From Anaerolineae bacterium (GTDB lineage: Bacteria; Chloroflexota; Anaerolineae; Anaerolineales; E44-bin32): a stretch of DNA of 17,490 nucleotides. The notes beneath the pieces are model-generated. The model was not told the DNA's origin. It made no database searches and saw only the letters and a program-made list of their open reading frames with translations. The first letter of the stretch is position 1. Every line of letters begins with the position of its first letter. The position numbers and the translations under genes are program-made. The DNA is taken from assembly GCA_030598885.1 (NCBI GenBank), contig JAUVOZ010000022.1, positions 1 through 17,490 on the forward strand. The letters are read 5' to 3'. Below are positions 6,676 through 14,188 of the stretch, one piece after another.

Positions 6676-7506
6676 TTAGATTCGCTCCGTCCAATCTGAA
6701 TGATTGTAGCGGCTGGAGACCAGCATCTCTGCTAGTTGGTACTCCGATTCTGTGGGAGGTTCTAGATCCAGGCTCAAACCTAATGCGCTGGTGAAACCCT
6801 CGATCAAAGCTTCAGCTGCCTGCTGCCAGGGCAACGGTCTTCCTAATAGTTCCTCCACAGTTACCGCCTGCTCTCGAATATACTGAGCAGATTGTTGGCT
6901 CGATGCTTCGTCTTCGAATCGTAGCACCTGACAGATGCGGGTAATATCCCCGTTTAAGGGTAGCGAACCGTGTTGTAATACACCACCCCGACGCCGCACT
7001 TGAGCGCTGCCGATGAGCTTTCTACCTCCGACGGTGATCTCATAAGCGCTGGGCGCCTGGAAACAAACAGGGTTGGTTCGTTGTTCTTCGGGAACGGGGA
7101 TGTTGGGTTGAACCTCTACATGAAGACCTAGCATGGTAAGCGCAGCGGCCAGGCCTAGACTAAGGTGTTGATAGCTTTGGAGGACGCCTCCGGCAACATG
7201 TTTATTAGTGCTAGCGGCGATCACGGCATAGGTGAGCTCGTCGGTGTGCAGGAGGGCTCGACCACCGGTTGGGCGACGGACGAGATCCCAGCCCAGTTCA
7301 TTGAGACGCTGTCGATCCACATCCGCCACAGGCTGAGCGTAGCCAATGGAGAGGCATGGTGGTTGCCAGGCATAGAGTCGCAGGGTGGGTGGCGATTCGC
7401 CAGACGAGACCGCCTCTAGAATGGCCTGGTCAAGGGCCATGTTATTATCACCAGGGGAGGGCGATGAGATGATTAGACGCCAGTTATCCATGGGTGTTTT
7501 AGACAT
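6676..7506 (-). CDS. Lipoate-protein ligase / octanoyltransferase family protein (LplA/LipM type)
   Basis: The protein has 276 residues of the BPL/LplA/LipB fold. Typical motifs are RRPTGGRALLHTDELTYAV (77-95), the CFQAPSAYEI stretch (148-157), GRKLIGSAQVRR (161-172) and LQHGSLPL. K163 matches the lysine that contacts the acyl group in LplA. C148, 15 residues before it, lies where LipM-type octanoyltransferases have their acyl-enzyme Cys. The protein attaches lipoyl or octanoyl groups to the lipoyl domains of 2-oxoacid dehydrogenases and glycine cleavage H protein. The presence of C148 favours a LipM-like transferase, but a ligase is not excluded. The ATG at 7504-7506 has no ribosome site; a second ATG six codons in is equally weak. 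It is the first gene of a possible operon with DUF503 and SDR genes. Confidence 0.85.
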   Translation of the reverse strand: MSKTPMDNWRLIISSPSPGDNNMALDQAILEAVSSGESPPTLRLYAWQPPCLSIGYAQPVADVDRQRLNELGWDLVRRPTGGRALLHTDELTYAVIAASTNKHVAGGVLQSYQHLSLGLAAALTMLGLHVEVQPNIPVPEEQRTNPVCFQAPSAYEITVGGRKLIGSAQVRRRGGVLQHGSLPLNGDITRICQVLRFEDEASSQQSAQYIREQAVTVEELLGRPLPWQQAAEALIEGFTSALGLSLDLEPPTESEYQLAEMLVSSRYNHSDWTERI

Positions 7507-7512
7507 CGAGAT

Positions 7513-7518
7513 ATTATA
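7513..7518 (-). promoter_or_regulatory. Perfect -10 box adjacent to the lipoate-ligase start (possible leaderless mRNA)
   Basis: The minus strand reads TATAAT six nt before the ATG at 7506. A transcript from it would start at or next to the start codon, matching the lack of a Shine-Dalgarno sequence. No convincing -35 box is seen at 16-18 nt. Confidence 0.4.
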
Positions 7519-7788
7519 CTTGGTTCATGACATCGCTTGATCGAATGCGTATCTGCAGTCGGGCATAGATCGCATGGATTAATCAAGCCAAAGATCCTAT
7601 CGGTGGGTTGTGGTTTATATCCAGATTATCATTTATAACCAAATCCATATCAACCTGTATGGGGTATATGGTAAACTCCAATCCTTGGGGACTAAAATTA
7701 ATGCTTTGGCACGGCATCTGGAGATACAGAGCTTGATATATCCTCAAAGGGTGATCCTTTTACTTAGCCGTCAGTAGGGAGTTTCTTG
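7519..7788. other. Divergent intergenic region
   Basis: About 270 nt without a gene lie between the lipoate-ligase and solute-binding genes. The region is AT-richer than the surrounding genes. It holds an inverted repeat, CCATAT (7645-7650) with ATATGG (7666-7671) across a 15-nt spacer, and a -10-like TAAAAT at 7693-7698 without a good -35 box. AGGGAG at 7776-7781 is the ribosome site of the downstream gene. I see no small ORF or RNA gene that I can support. Confidence 0.4.
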
Positions 7789-9105
7789 GTGAATAATCTG
7801 AAAGCTAATCTCTCGCTATTTATGGGAGTTCTAGTGGTCATGCTCAGCCTTGTTGGATGTGAACCTGTCCGGACGCCCACTGGTACATCCGAGACGGTGG
7901 TTCCCACCCCATCGCCTCCCCCAGCAACTACCACACCTAAGCCAACCGCGACCGCTGAAATGACGCCATCATTACGCGGCACTGTTAATTTGTGGCTCGA
8001 TTGGGATCCGGTGGAGCTAGGGACGCTTCACAAGGTGATTGCTGCATTTCAGGAGAATTTTCCGCAGGTCACCTTCGCCATCGCGTATTATCCACCGGAT
8101 GAACTCCGCCCGGCATTTGAGGCGGCGGCAATAGAAGGTAAGGCGCCCTCCCTGCTCTTCGGTCCTGCCAGTTGGGGTCCTGAGTTATGGGAAAGCGGTA
8201 CGTTGCTCGACCTCACCAGTTGGGCGGATGCTGAACTTCAAGCGACGATTGATCCAATCGCTTGGCGTCAAGTTGTTTACGATGGAGCGTTGGTTGGCTT
8301 ACCGGTTGAAAGGCAGGGGATGGTCCTTTATCGTAATCGTTCAATAGCCTCCAGCGCAGCAGCAACCCTGAACGAACTGGTCGAGGCTGCGCAGCGTTTA
8401 AAAGACGGTGAGATTGTCGGGGCTGGTTTTGATTATGGTTTCATGTACTCAGCCTCGCAACTGGCAGCCTGTGATGGAGACCTTTTTAACGAAAGAGGCG
8501 ACTTGAGCCTTGATAACCAAGTGGGATATTGCTGGTTGAGGTTGCTGAGAACTTTACGAGATACCGGGCAGGTGAGTCTTAATTCAGAAGACGACCTGGT
8601 TCTATTTGAAACTAGTAGATCAGCCTGGCTGATTGAGAGCACTCTTGAAGCTTCGCGGCTGGCGCGAGTCATCGGTTTTGACAATCTTGTGATCGATCCT
8701 TGGCCTCTATACTCAGAAACCAATAAGCGACTAGCCGGTTTCGTGTGGACTGAAAATGTCTATCTGGTGGCCGGTACTTCCCCGGTCGATCTGGAGGTAT
8801 CTTGGGCATTCGCTAGATTCTTGCTGACGCCAGAGGGTCAACTCATCCTAAGTGATCCAGAAGGCGCATCCCACCTCCCTTCGTTTTCATCTATTACATT
8901 GAGTGATGGGCTTCAAGCTCAGATGACCGCCTCTCTTTCATCCGGTGTAACCCTGCCGCTCCATCCTGACCTGAGCCTGTATATAGAGCCGTTGGAGGGT
9001 GCAGTTCGCGCGGTGACTCTGCAAGGGTCGAGCCCGGAATTTGCATGGGAGATGGCTCTCAAGAAGATCGACCAAGAATTGCCCGACAGTGAAGGCGAGG
9101 AGTAA
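7789..9105 (+). CDS. Extracellular solute-binding lipoprotein (family 1-like)
   Basis: The protein has 438 residues from the GTG at 7789, with AGGGAG seven nt upstream; a TTG at 7786 is an in-frame alternative. A signal peptide ends in the lipobox LVGC, with Cys24 as the lipid-anchor site. A Pro/Thr-rich linker follows at about 27-65. The mature domain opens GTVNLWLDWDPVELGTLHKV and shows the ABC-type sugar-binding protein pattern, with a strand followed by a long helix ending in FQENFPQVTF. Later come LVGLPVERQGMVLYRN and WAFARFLLTPEGQ, both common in family 1 binding proteins. It should be anchored outside the cytoplasmic membrane and bind an organic solute. No permease or ATPase gene is adjacent, so it is an orphan here and may serve a transporter elsewhere or act as a receptor. 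The ligand is unknown. Confidence 0.85.
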   Translation: MNNLKANLSLFMGVLVVMLSLVGCEPVRTPTGTSETVVPTPSPPPATTTPKPTATAEMTPSLRGTVNLWLDWDPVELGTLHKVIAAFQENFPQVTFAIAYYPPDELRPAFEAAAIEGKAPSLLFGPASWGPELWESGTLLDLTSWADAELQATIDPIAWRQVVYDGALVGLPVERQGMVLYRNRSIASSAAATLNELVEAAQRLKDGEIVGAGFDYGFMYSASQLAACDGDLFNERGDLSLDNQVGYCWLRLLRTLRDTGQVSLNSEDDLVLFETSRSAWLIESTLEASRLARVIGFDNLVIDPWPLYSETNKRLAGFVWTENVYLVAGTSPVDLEVSWAFARFLLTPEGQLILSDPEGASHLPSFSSITLSDGLQAQMTASLSSGVTLPLHPDLSLYIEPLEGAVRAVTLQGSSPEFAWEMALKKIDQELPDSEGEE

Positions 9106-9136
9106 CTGCTAGCTAACCTGGTCTCCGGGGTCGTTG

Positions 9137-9142
9137 TATAAT
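9137..9142 (+). promoter_or_regulatory. Candidate -10 box upstream of the nucleotidyltransferase fusion gene
   Basis: A perfect TATAAT lies about 92 nt before the start codon, in the 128-nt gap after the solute-binding gene. No clear -35 hexamer is seen at standard spacing, so promoter activity is uncertain. Confidence 0.35.
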
Positions 9143-9233
9143 CCGCAGTGTAGGAACCCCTGGCTGTCAAGTATCTTAAGACCAACAGCAGTGGCGGTTT
9201 ATTCGGTCTCAAAGCGAAAAGGGTTTGCAGAAG

Positions 9234-11873
9234 ATGCACCTGATACTCACCCACGAGCAGGCGGATTTTGACGCTGTCGCATCGTTGTTGGCGGTGCGCC
9301 TACTCGATCCCGAAGCCCTGGCTGTATTGCCCAGACGCCTCAATCGCAATGTGCGGGCTTTCCTGACGTTGTATGGTGATGGACTGCCATTAATTGAGTT
9401 CGATGATTTACCGCGTGAACGTATCGATCGGCTGACGCTTGTGGACACTCAAACCCCGGTTTCGGTTAAAGGGTATAGTAAACGCACTCAAGTTCACGTC
9501 ATCGATCACCATCCCGTCGATCAAGGACTAGATCCGTCATGGACCAGCCATATCGAAGTGGTAGGGGCGACGGCAACGCTCCTGGTTGAGACGTTGGAGG
9601 AAGCAGGGATCGAACTCGATCTAGTTACTGCGACTATGTTGCTGCTGGGGATCTATGAGGACACTGGGTCATTATCTTACCCGGGAACAACGCCGCGCGA
9701 CATCCGAGCCTGCGCTTGGCTGCTTGATCGTGGCGCTAGCCTGACAATCGCGGCTGACTTTCTAAATCACCCTCTCTCCTCTGAACAGCGTCATCTATAT
9801 AATCGATTGCTAGAGACGGCTGAGACCTATGAGTTTCAAGGGCTTTCAGTGGTAGTCGCCTGTGGTTCTGTCGAGGATATGACAGATGAAATTTCTACAT
9901 TGGCTCACAAGTTGCGTGATCTCTTCGACCCAGATGGGCTCTTCGTGCTGGTGATGCTGGATGGAGGAGTGCAACTGGTAGCGCGTTCCACAACAGAGTT
10001 GCTCGATGTGGGTGAGGTGGCTGAATATTTTGGTGGTGGAGGGCATAGCCGGGCTGCTGCAGCCCTCATCCGCGATCGGAGCATAGAGCAGGTTTGTGAG
10101 GAATTACTGGCATATCTTCCAACGGTGGTTAAGCCGGCGAAGACAGTTGGAGAAATTATGTCACGTGGTCCGCAATTGTTAAATCCTGATGATCTGGTTG
10201 CCGATGCAGCTGAGCGCATGCAGCGCTTTGGTCATGAGGGTTACCCAGTTGTGGATGGCAGCCGGGTGGTTGGCTTACTGACTCGCCGGGCTGTTGATCG
10301 AGCGATGACCTACGGTATGGGAAAGAACCCGATTTCCAGCATCATGGAGGCTGGGGATCTCGTGGTACACCCTGGGGATTCGGTTCAGCACCTTCAGCGA
10401 GTTATGATCCAATATGGTTGGGGGCAGGTGCCAGTGGCCGACCTGGAGACCGATGAAATAATCGGTATTGTGACCCGTACGGACCTGCTTAAGACACTGG
10501 GAGCTGCAGTCGACGACACGCCTATGGCCAGTCTCGCCGATAGACTCCAGAACGCCCTTCCACCCGCCCGGTTAGAGCTTCTAAAACTTGTAGCTCGTCA
10601 AGCTGAGGTGGGTAACGACGCATTATTCATCGTGGGCGGCTTCGTGCGAGATCTATTGCTCGGGGCACCAAGCGTCGACTTCGATTTAGTGGTCGAGATC
10701 GATGCAATTGAACTGACCCAAAGTCTGGTAGATGTTTATGGGGGGCGGATCAGCAGCCACCGCCGCTTCGGCACCGCTAAATGGCGATTGGACCGAGAAC
10801 AGCCAAATCTGCTGCAGGACCTTGGTGGTAGCTTGGTCGAAGCCGACGAGCTTCCCGAGAACCTCGATTTTGTAACTGCCCGTACTGAATTCTATTTGCA
10901 CCCTACTGCGCTGCCTTCAGTTGAGAGAGGTAGTATCAAGCTCGATCTCCACCGACGGGATTTCACTATCAATACCCTCGCTCTTCGGTTGGATGGTCGT
11001 TATTATGGCCAACTGCTTGATTACTGGGGCGGCGGCCGTGACCTACGTGAGGGTCTGATCCGTGTGTTGCACTCGATCAGCTTTGTTGATGATCCGACGC
11101 GTATGTTGCGGGCTGTTCGTCTCGAACAACGATTGAGTTTCGAGATCGAAAGCCGAACATTGGATCTGCTAAAACAAGCGCTTCCATTACTGGATCGTGT
11201 CAGCGGAGAACGAATTCGGAGTGAATTAATCCTAATGTTCAAGGAAGACCACCTGCTGGATATCATGACTCGTCTGGAGGAAATTGGTCTTCTAAGAGCT
11301 ATTCACCCAACCTTCGCCTGGGATGAATGGTTGAAAATCCGCTTCGAGCAGGCGAGGACGTTTACTCCACCTCAGGAGTGGTGTCTTACGACTACGCCGA
11401 AGATGGAATTTCTGCTCTATTCTCTGCTGTGCTTCCGTCTTTCAGCTGAGGATGCGAAAGCTGTTTGCCATCGCCTCCACTTACCAGCTTCAATAAGGAC
11501 AGATATCCTGGAGGCAAATCGCTTGGGTTCTGAATTACAGGCTCTGACGGAGAGGATAAAGCCGAGCGAAGTTGTGACCCGATTGGAAGGAAGCCGGGAG
11601 GAGGCAATAGTGGCAGCGTGGTTGGCGCTGGCGGATAGTCCGGAAGCGCGCGACTTGCTTTATCGATATCTAACTGATTGGCGCATGGTCACTTCCCAGG
11701 CAGATGGTGACACTTTGAGGACTCTCAAGTTGCCGCCTGGTCCGGCGTATCGTCGCATTCTCTGGAGTCTTCGAGCGGCATGGCTTGATGGTGTAATCAG
11801 TACAGCTGAGGAGGAGGCGGCGTTGCTCCATCGTCTTATTGAGGAAGCTAAGGATCACAGTGAAGGCGCTTGA
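9234..11873 (+). CDS. DHH phosphoesterase - CBS pair - tRNA nucleotidyltransferase fusion
   Basis: The protein has 879 residues from the ATG at 9234 (AAGGG at 9219-9223; an in-frame TTG at 9225 is too close to it). Domains in order are as follows. DHH phosphoesterase: D11 and D13, VDTQTP, DHH at 91-93, and D143 in GIYEDTGS. DHHA1: GGGGH at 267-271. Two CBS domains: about 303-423. Nucleotidyltransferase head: from about 464, with GGFVRDLLLG, the DxD pair D482 and D484 (SVDFDLVV) and HRRDFTINTLAL. RNA-binding neck/body: DDPTRMLRAVR and the ERIRSELILMF region. Known homologues of this architecture (e.g. in Aquifex and Deinococcus-type lineages) are CCA- or A-adding enzymes that build the tRNA 3' end. 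All metal-binding residues appear intact, so both the phosphoesterase and the transferase may work, with CBS domains sensing adenine nucleotides. The GNAT gene overlaps its end. Confidence 0.92.
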   Translation: MHLILTHEQADFDAVASLLAVRLLDPEALAVLPRRLNRNVRAFLTLYGDGLPLIEFDDLPRERIDRLTLVDTQTPVSVKGYSKRTQVHVIDHHPVDQGLDPSWTSHIEVVGATATLLVETLEEAGIELDLVTATMLLLGIYEDTGSLSYPGTTPRDIRACAWLLDRGASLTIAADFLNHPLSSEQRHLYNRLLETAETYEFQGLSVVVACGSVEDMTDEISTLAHKLRDLFDPDGLFVLVMLDGGVQLVARSTTELLDVGEVAEYFGGGGHSRAAAALIRDRSIEQVCEELLAYLPTVVKPAKTVGEIMSRGPQLLNPDDLVADAAERMQRFGHEGYPVVDGSRVVGLLTRRAVDRAMTYGMGKNPISSIMEAGDLVVHPGDSVQHLQRVMIQYGWGQVPVADLETDEIIGIVTRTDLLKTLGAAVDDTPMASLADRLQNALPPARLELLKLVARQAEVGNDALFIVGGFVRDLLLGAPSVDFDLVVEIDAIELTQSLVDVYGGRISSHRRFGTAKWRLDREQPNLLQDLGGSLVEADELPENLDFVTARTEFYLHPTALPSVERGSIKLDLHRRDFTINTLALRLDGRYYGQLLDYWGGGRDLREGLIRVLHSISFVDDPTRMLRAVRLEQRLSFEIESRTLDLLKQALPLLDRVSGERIRSELILMFKEDHLLDIMTRLEEIGLLRAIHPTFAWDEWLKIRFEQARTFTPPQEWCLTTTPKMEFLLYSLLCFRLSAEDAKAVCHRLHLPASIRTDILEANRLGSELQALTERIKPSEVVTRLEGSREEAIVAAWLALADSPEARDLLYRYLTDWRMVTSQADGDTLRTLKLPPGPAYRRILWSLRAAWLDGVISTAEEEAALLHRLIEEAKDHSEGA

Positions 11874-12360
11874 GGTCTTCATCCGACCAGCACAGGAGGA
11901 TGATCTACCTGCCCTCGAATGGGGAGGTGAATACAGACGTTACCGTCGGCTTTACCAACGAGCTATGAGGGAGGCTCACCAGGGCCGGCGCGCCTTGTTC
12001 GTGGCGGAGGTTGGGGGCGAAATCGTCGGCCAGATATTCGTTCAATTTGTTTGTAACCGTCCCGAACTGAACGACAAATCATCAACCGGATACATCCAAT
12101 CTTTTCGTATAAAACCACCCTTCCGCAACTTTGGCATTGGTACCCGTTTGATCCATCAGGCGGAGGATGTATTACGGGAACGTGGATTCCATCAGGCGAT
12201 CATCGCCGTAGCTCAACAGAATCGTGCTGCTCGACGACTTTATGAGCGGTTGGGTTACACAGTCTTCGCCGAGGATCCAGGACAGTGGTCATATGTCGAC
12301 GATCACGGTCAGCTTAAATATGTCTCTGAGCCTAACTACCTTCTACGGAAGCAACTCTAG
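11860..12360 (+). CDS. GNAT-family N-acetyltransferase
   Basis: The protein has 166 residues from the GTG at 11860, with AAGGA five nt upstream; a TTG at 11839 would extend it by 7 residues but lacks a site. It overlaps the preceding gene by 14 nt, suggesting translational coupling. GNAT features are the N-terminal FIRPAQEDDLPAL, the motif A acetyl-CoA loop RNFGIG (89-94) after SFRIKPPF, and motif B with QNRAARRLYERLGY. The C-terminus has SYVDDHGQ and ends EPNYLLRKQL. It should transfer an acetyl group from acetyl-CoA to an amine in the cytoplasm. The pattern resembles RimI-like and small-molecule GNATs and does not identify the substrate. Confidence 0.87.
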   Translation: MKALEVFIRPAQEDDLPALEWGGEYRRYRRLYQRAMREAHQGRRALFVAEVGGEIVGQIFVQFVCNRPELNDKSSTGYIQSFRIKPPFRNFGIGTRLIHQAEDVLRERGFHQAIIAVAQQNRAARRLYERLGYTVFAEDPGQWSYVDDHGQLKYVSEPNYLLRKQL

Positions 12361-12457
12361 AGACCCAGTAAACCCCATTCACTCTCCCGATGACCCGTCT
12401 GAATTACGATGAGATAAACATAACAACGCCTTAGGTTCAATCGTGACCCGGCCGATG

Positions 12458-12486
12458 TTGACCCCGGTCCTAACCTGGCATAAAAC
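12458..12486 (+). promoter_or_regulatory. Candidate promoter of the LysM-M23 lipoprotein cluster
   Basis: TTGACC (12458-12463, 5 of 6 to consensus) is followed after 17 nt by TAAAAC (12481-12486, 4 of 6). It lies in the 255-nt gap after the GNAT gene and would give a leader of about 120 nt before the first lipoprotein. Confidence 0.45.
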
Positions 12487-12615
12487 TTGCCCCGTATGAC
12501 CCGAGGTGAGCCAGGGTTTGGTTTTTCCACCTCTAGCGGGCGATTAAACCTGACCGAGACCGGGTGGGAAATAGGCTGTGCTTATATACCCAAAGAGCTA
12601 GGGAGCGGCTGATTT
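12487..12615 (+). other. Long 5' leader of the lipoprotein cluster
   Basis: The predicted leader contains a weak hairpin, GAGGTG (12503-12508) with CACCTC (12528-12533) and a 19-nt T-rich loop, followed by purine-rich sequence. The ribosome site is AGGGAG at 12600-12605. It was compared by eye with c-di-GMP and c-di-AMP riboswitch cores, and no convincing match was seen. Confidence 0.25.
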
Positions 12616-14181
12616 GTGAGTCAATCATTCTCTCACCACAGATTTAATATCGTTTTAATTGGACTTAGTTTTCTTATTTTAGTCCAAGCCTGTGCTCAAC
12701 CTGATTCGCCAGATCGGTCTTGGCAATTGCACAAGCCGGGGGTTGAAAAGGATCCAACCGCTCAATCGGATCCTTACCCGAGCGCGACTCCTCACCCCCT
12801 GACTACTTATCTCCCATCAACCCGCCGACCCAACGAGCACTATCTCACACCAACTCCAGACATCTTCCGCGATCAGCCGACCATCCGTAGCGAGACTGAG
12901 TTCTACATCGTACAACCAGGGGACTCGCTTAGCGTGATCGCAGTTCGATTTAACGTCAGTCCCCAATTGATCCTAGCCGCCAACAATCTCACCAACCCGG
13001 ATTTCCTTGCCGTCTGGCAGACTCTGGTCATACCTCCACCGATCCTGCAAGCTCCTGGTCCCAACTTTAAGATCATCCCAAACTCGGAACTGGTCTACGG
13101 TCCGGCAGGCGTATTCTTCGACCTGCGTTCAGAAGTCACCCGGCGGGGAGGGATCCTGGCACATCACACTGAGGAAGTCGAAGGTAAGGAGTTGAGTGGG
13201 ACGGGAGTGGTGCAGCTTGTAGCTCAACGATATTCGGTCAATCCACGACTGCTACTGGCGGTGTTGGAGTACCAAAGTGGCTGGCTGACGAGCCACGATG
13301 TCCCGGCTGATAGCTTGAGATATCCTATCGGGTATATCCGCTCAGGTTGGGGGGGGTTATTCAGTCAACTCTCCTATGTGGCCAATCAACTTAACACTGG
13401 ATATTACCGGTGGCGAGCGGGCTGGGATGGCCCTTATGTCTTCAGCGATGGAAGCGTGGTCGTTCCCGGGCAGGGGGTGAACGCCGGTACAGTAGGTGTG
13501 CAATACCTGTTCTCTCAGCTATATCCTGTGGATGCATGGCGGGAAGTAGTTGGGGAGAACGGCTTCTACCATACATACCTATCCCTTTTTGGTAATCCGT
13601 TTGACCGAGCAGTGGAACCCCTGCTACCCGCTGAGCTTGAGCAGCCGCCTATGCAACTGCCTTTTGAGCCAGGGATAATCTGGTCATTCACTGCAGGGCC
13701 GCATAGCGCCTGGGATAGGGGGGCAGCCTGGGGGGCTCTCGACTTCGCGCCATCATCATACGCTGTTGGATGTATACGTTCTGACGAGTGGGTGGTCGCG
13801 GTTGCCGATGGATTGGTATTGCGCACTGGAGAGGGGGAGGTTATCTTAGACATCGATGGTGATGGATACGAGCAGACTGGATGGGTATTGCTTTATTTGC
13901 ATATCGAAGAACGCGACCGGGTTAAACCGGGGGTTGTCCTTCAAGCCGGCGACCGCGTTGGGCATCCGTCTTGTGAGGGTGGAATATCAACCGGCACCCA
14001 TGTACACTTGACCCGCAAGTATAATGGTGAATGGATTCCTGCCGATGGTCCCATCCCATTCGTCTTGGATGGTTGGGTTTCTGCGGGGCAGGGGACGGAA
14101 TACAACGGCACAATAAGCCGAGGACCCATCACGATTGAGGCATATTATCGCCGCGGTTCGAACAACCAGATTACGAGATGA
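12616..14181 (+). CDS. Lipoprotein with LysM, lysozyme-like and M23 metallopeptidase domains (paralogue 1)
   Basis: The protein has 521 residues and a GTG start with AGGGAG ten nt upstream. The signal peptide ends in the lipobox VQAC (Cys26). A Pro/Thr/Ser-rich linker runs to about 90. LysM is at 96-140 (FYIVQPGDSLSVIAVRFNVS). A central domain at about 150-345 has VVQLVAQRYSVNPRLLLAVL followed by E218-Y-Q220-S-G-W. It also has NAGTVGVQYLF, resembling a lytic transglycosylase. The C-terminal M23 (LytM-type) endopeptidase carries H363, D376 (GALDFAP), H429 (LLYLHI) and H462-x-H464 (GTHVHLTRKYNGEW), all ligand and catalytic positions intact. A DIDGDG loop (D412, D414, D416) precedes H429, and C386 and C453 are conserved in all three paralogues. 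It should be membrane-anchored outside the cell, binding peptidoglycan and cutting its peptide cross-bridges. It is the first of three tandem copies. Confidence 0.9.
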   Translation: MSQSFSHHRFNIVLIGLSFLILVQACAQPDSPDRSWQLHKPGVEKDPTAQSDPYPSATPHPLTTYLPSTRRPNEHYLTPTPDIFRDQPTIRSETEFYIVQPGDSLSVIAVRFNVSPQLILAANNLTNPDFLAVWQTLVIPPPILQAPGPNFKIIPNSELVYGPAGVFFDLRSEVTRRGGILAHHTEEVEGKELSGTGVVQLVAQRYSVNPRLLLAVLEYQSGWLTSHDVPADSLRYPIGYIRSGWGGLFSQLSYVANQLNTGYYRWRAGWDGPYVFSDGSVVVPGQGVNAGTVGVQYLFSQLYPVDAWREVVGENGFYHTYLSLFGNPFDRAVEPLLPAELEQPPMQLPFEPGIIWSFTAGPHSAWDRGAAWGALDFAPSSYAVGCIRSDEWVVAVADGLVLRTGEGEVILDIDGDGYEQTGWVLLYLHIEERDRVKPGVVLQAGDRVGHPSCEGGISTGTHVHLTRKYNGEWIPADGPIPFVLDGWVSAGQGTEYNGTISRGPITIEAYYRRGSNNQITR

Positions 14182-14188
14182 GGTTTTA

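Noticed and set aside
7519..7788. Small gene or non-coding RNA in the gap before the solute-binding gene
   Set aside because: No frame with a ribosome site and start, and no stable stem-loop series; only a 6-bp inverted repeat is seen.
12487..12615. Possible c-di-GMP or c-di-AMP riboswitch in the leader of the lipoprotein cluster
   Set aside because: Cell-wall hydrolase genes often have such riboswitches, but I could not match the conserved core of either class; only a weak hairpin is present.
14135..14188. N-terminal extension of lipoprotein 2 from an upstream TTG
   Set aside because: It would bury the signal peptide behind 18 charged residues and overlap the previous gene by 47 nt; the TTG at 14189 has a ribosome site and a normal lipoprotein signal.
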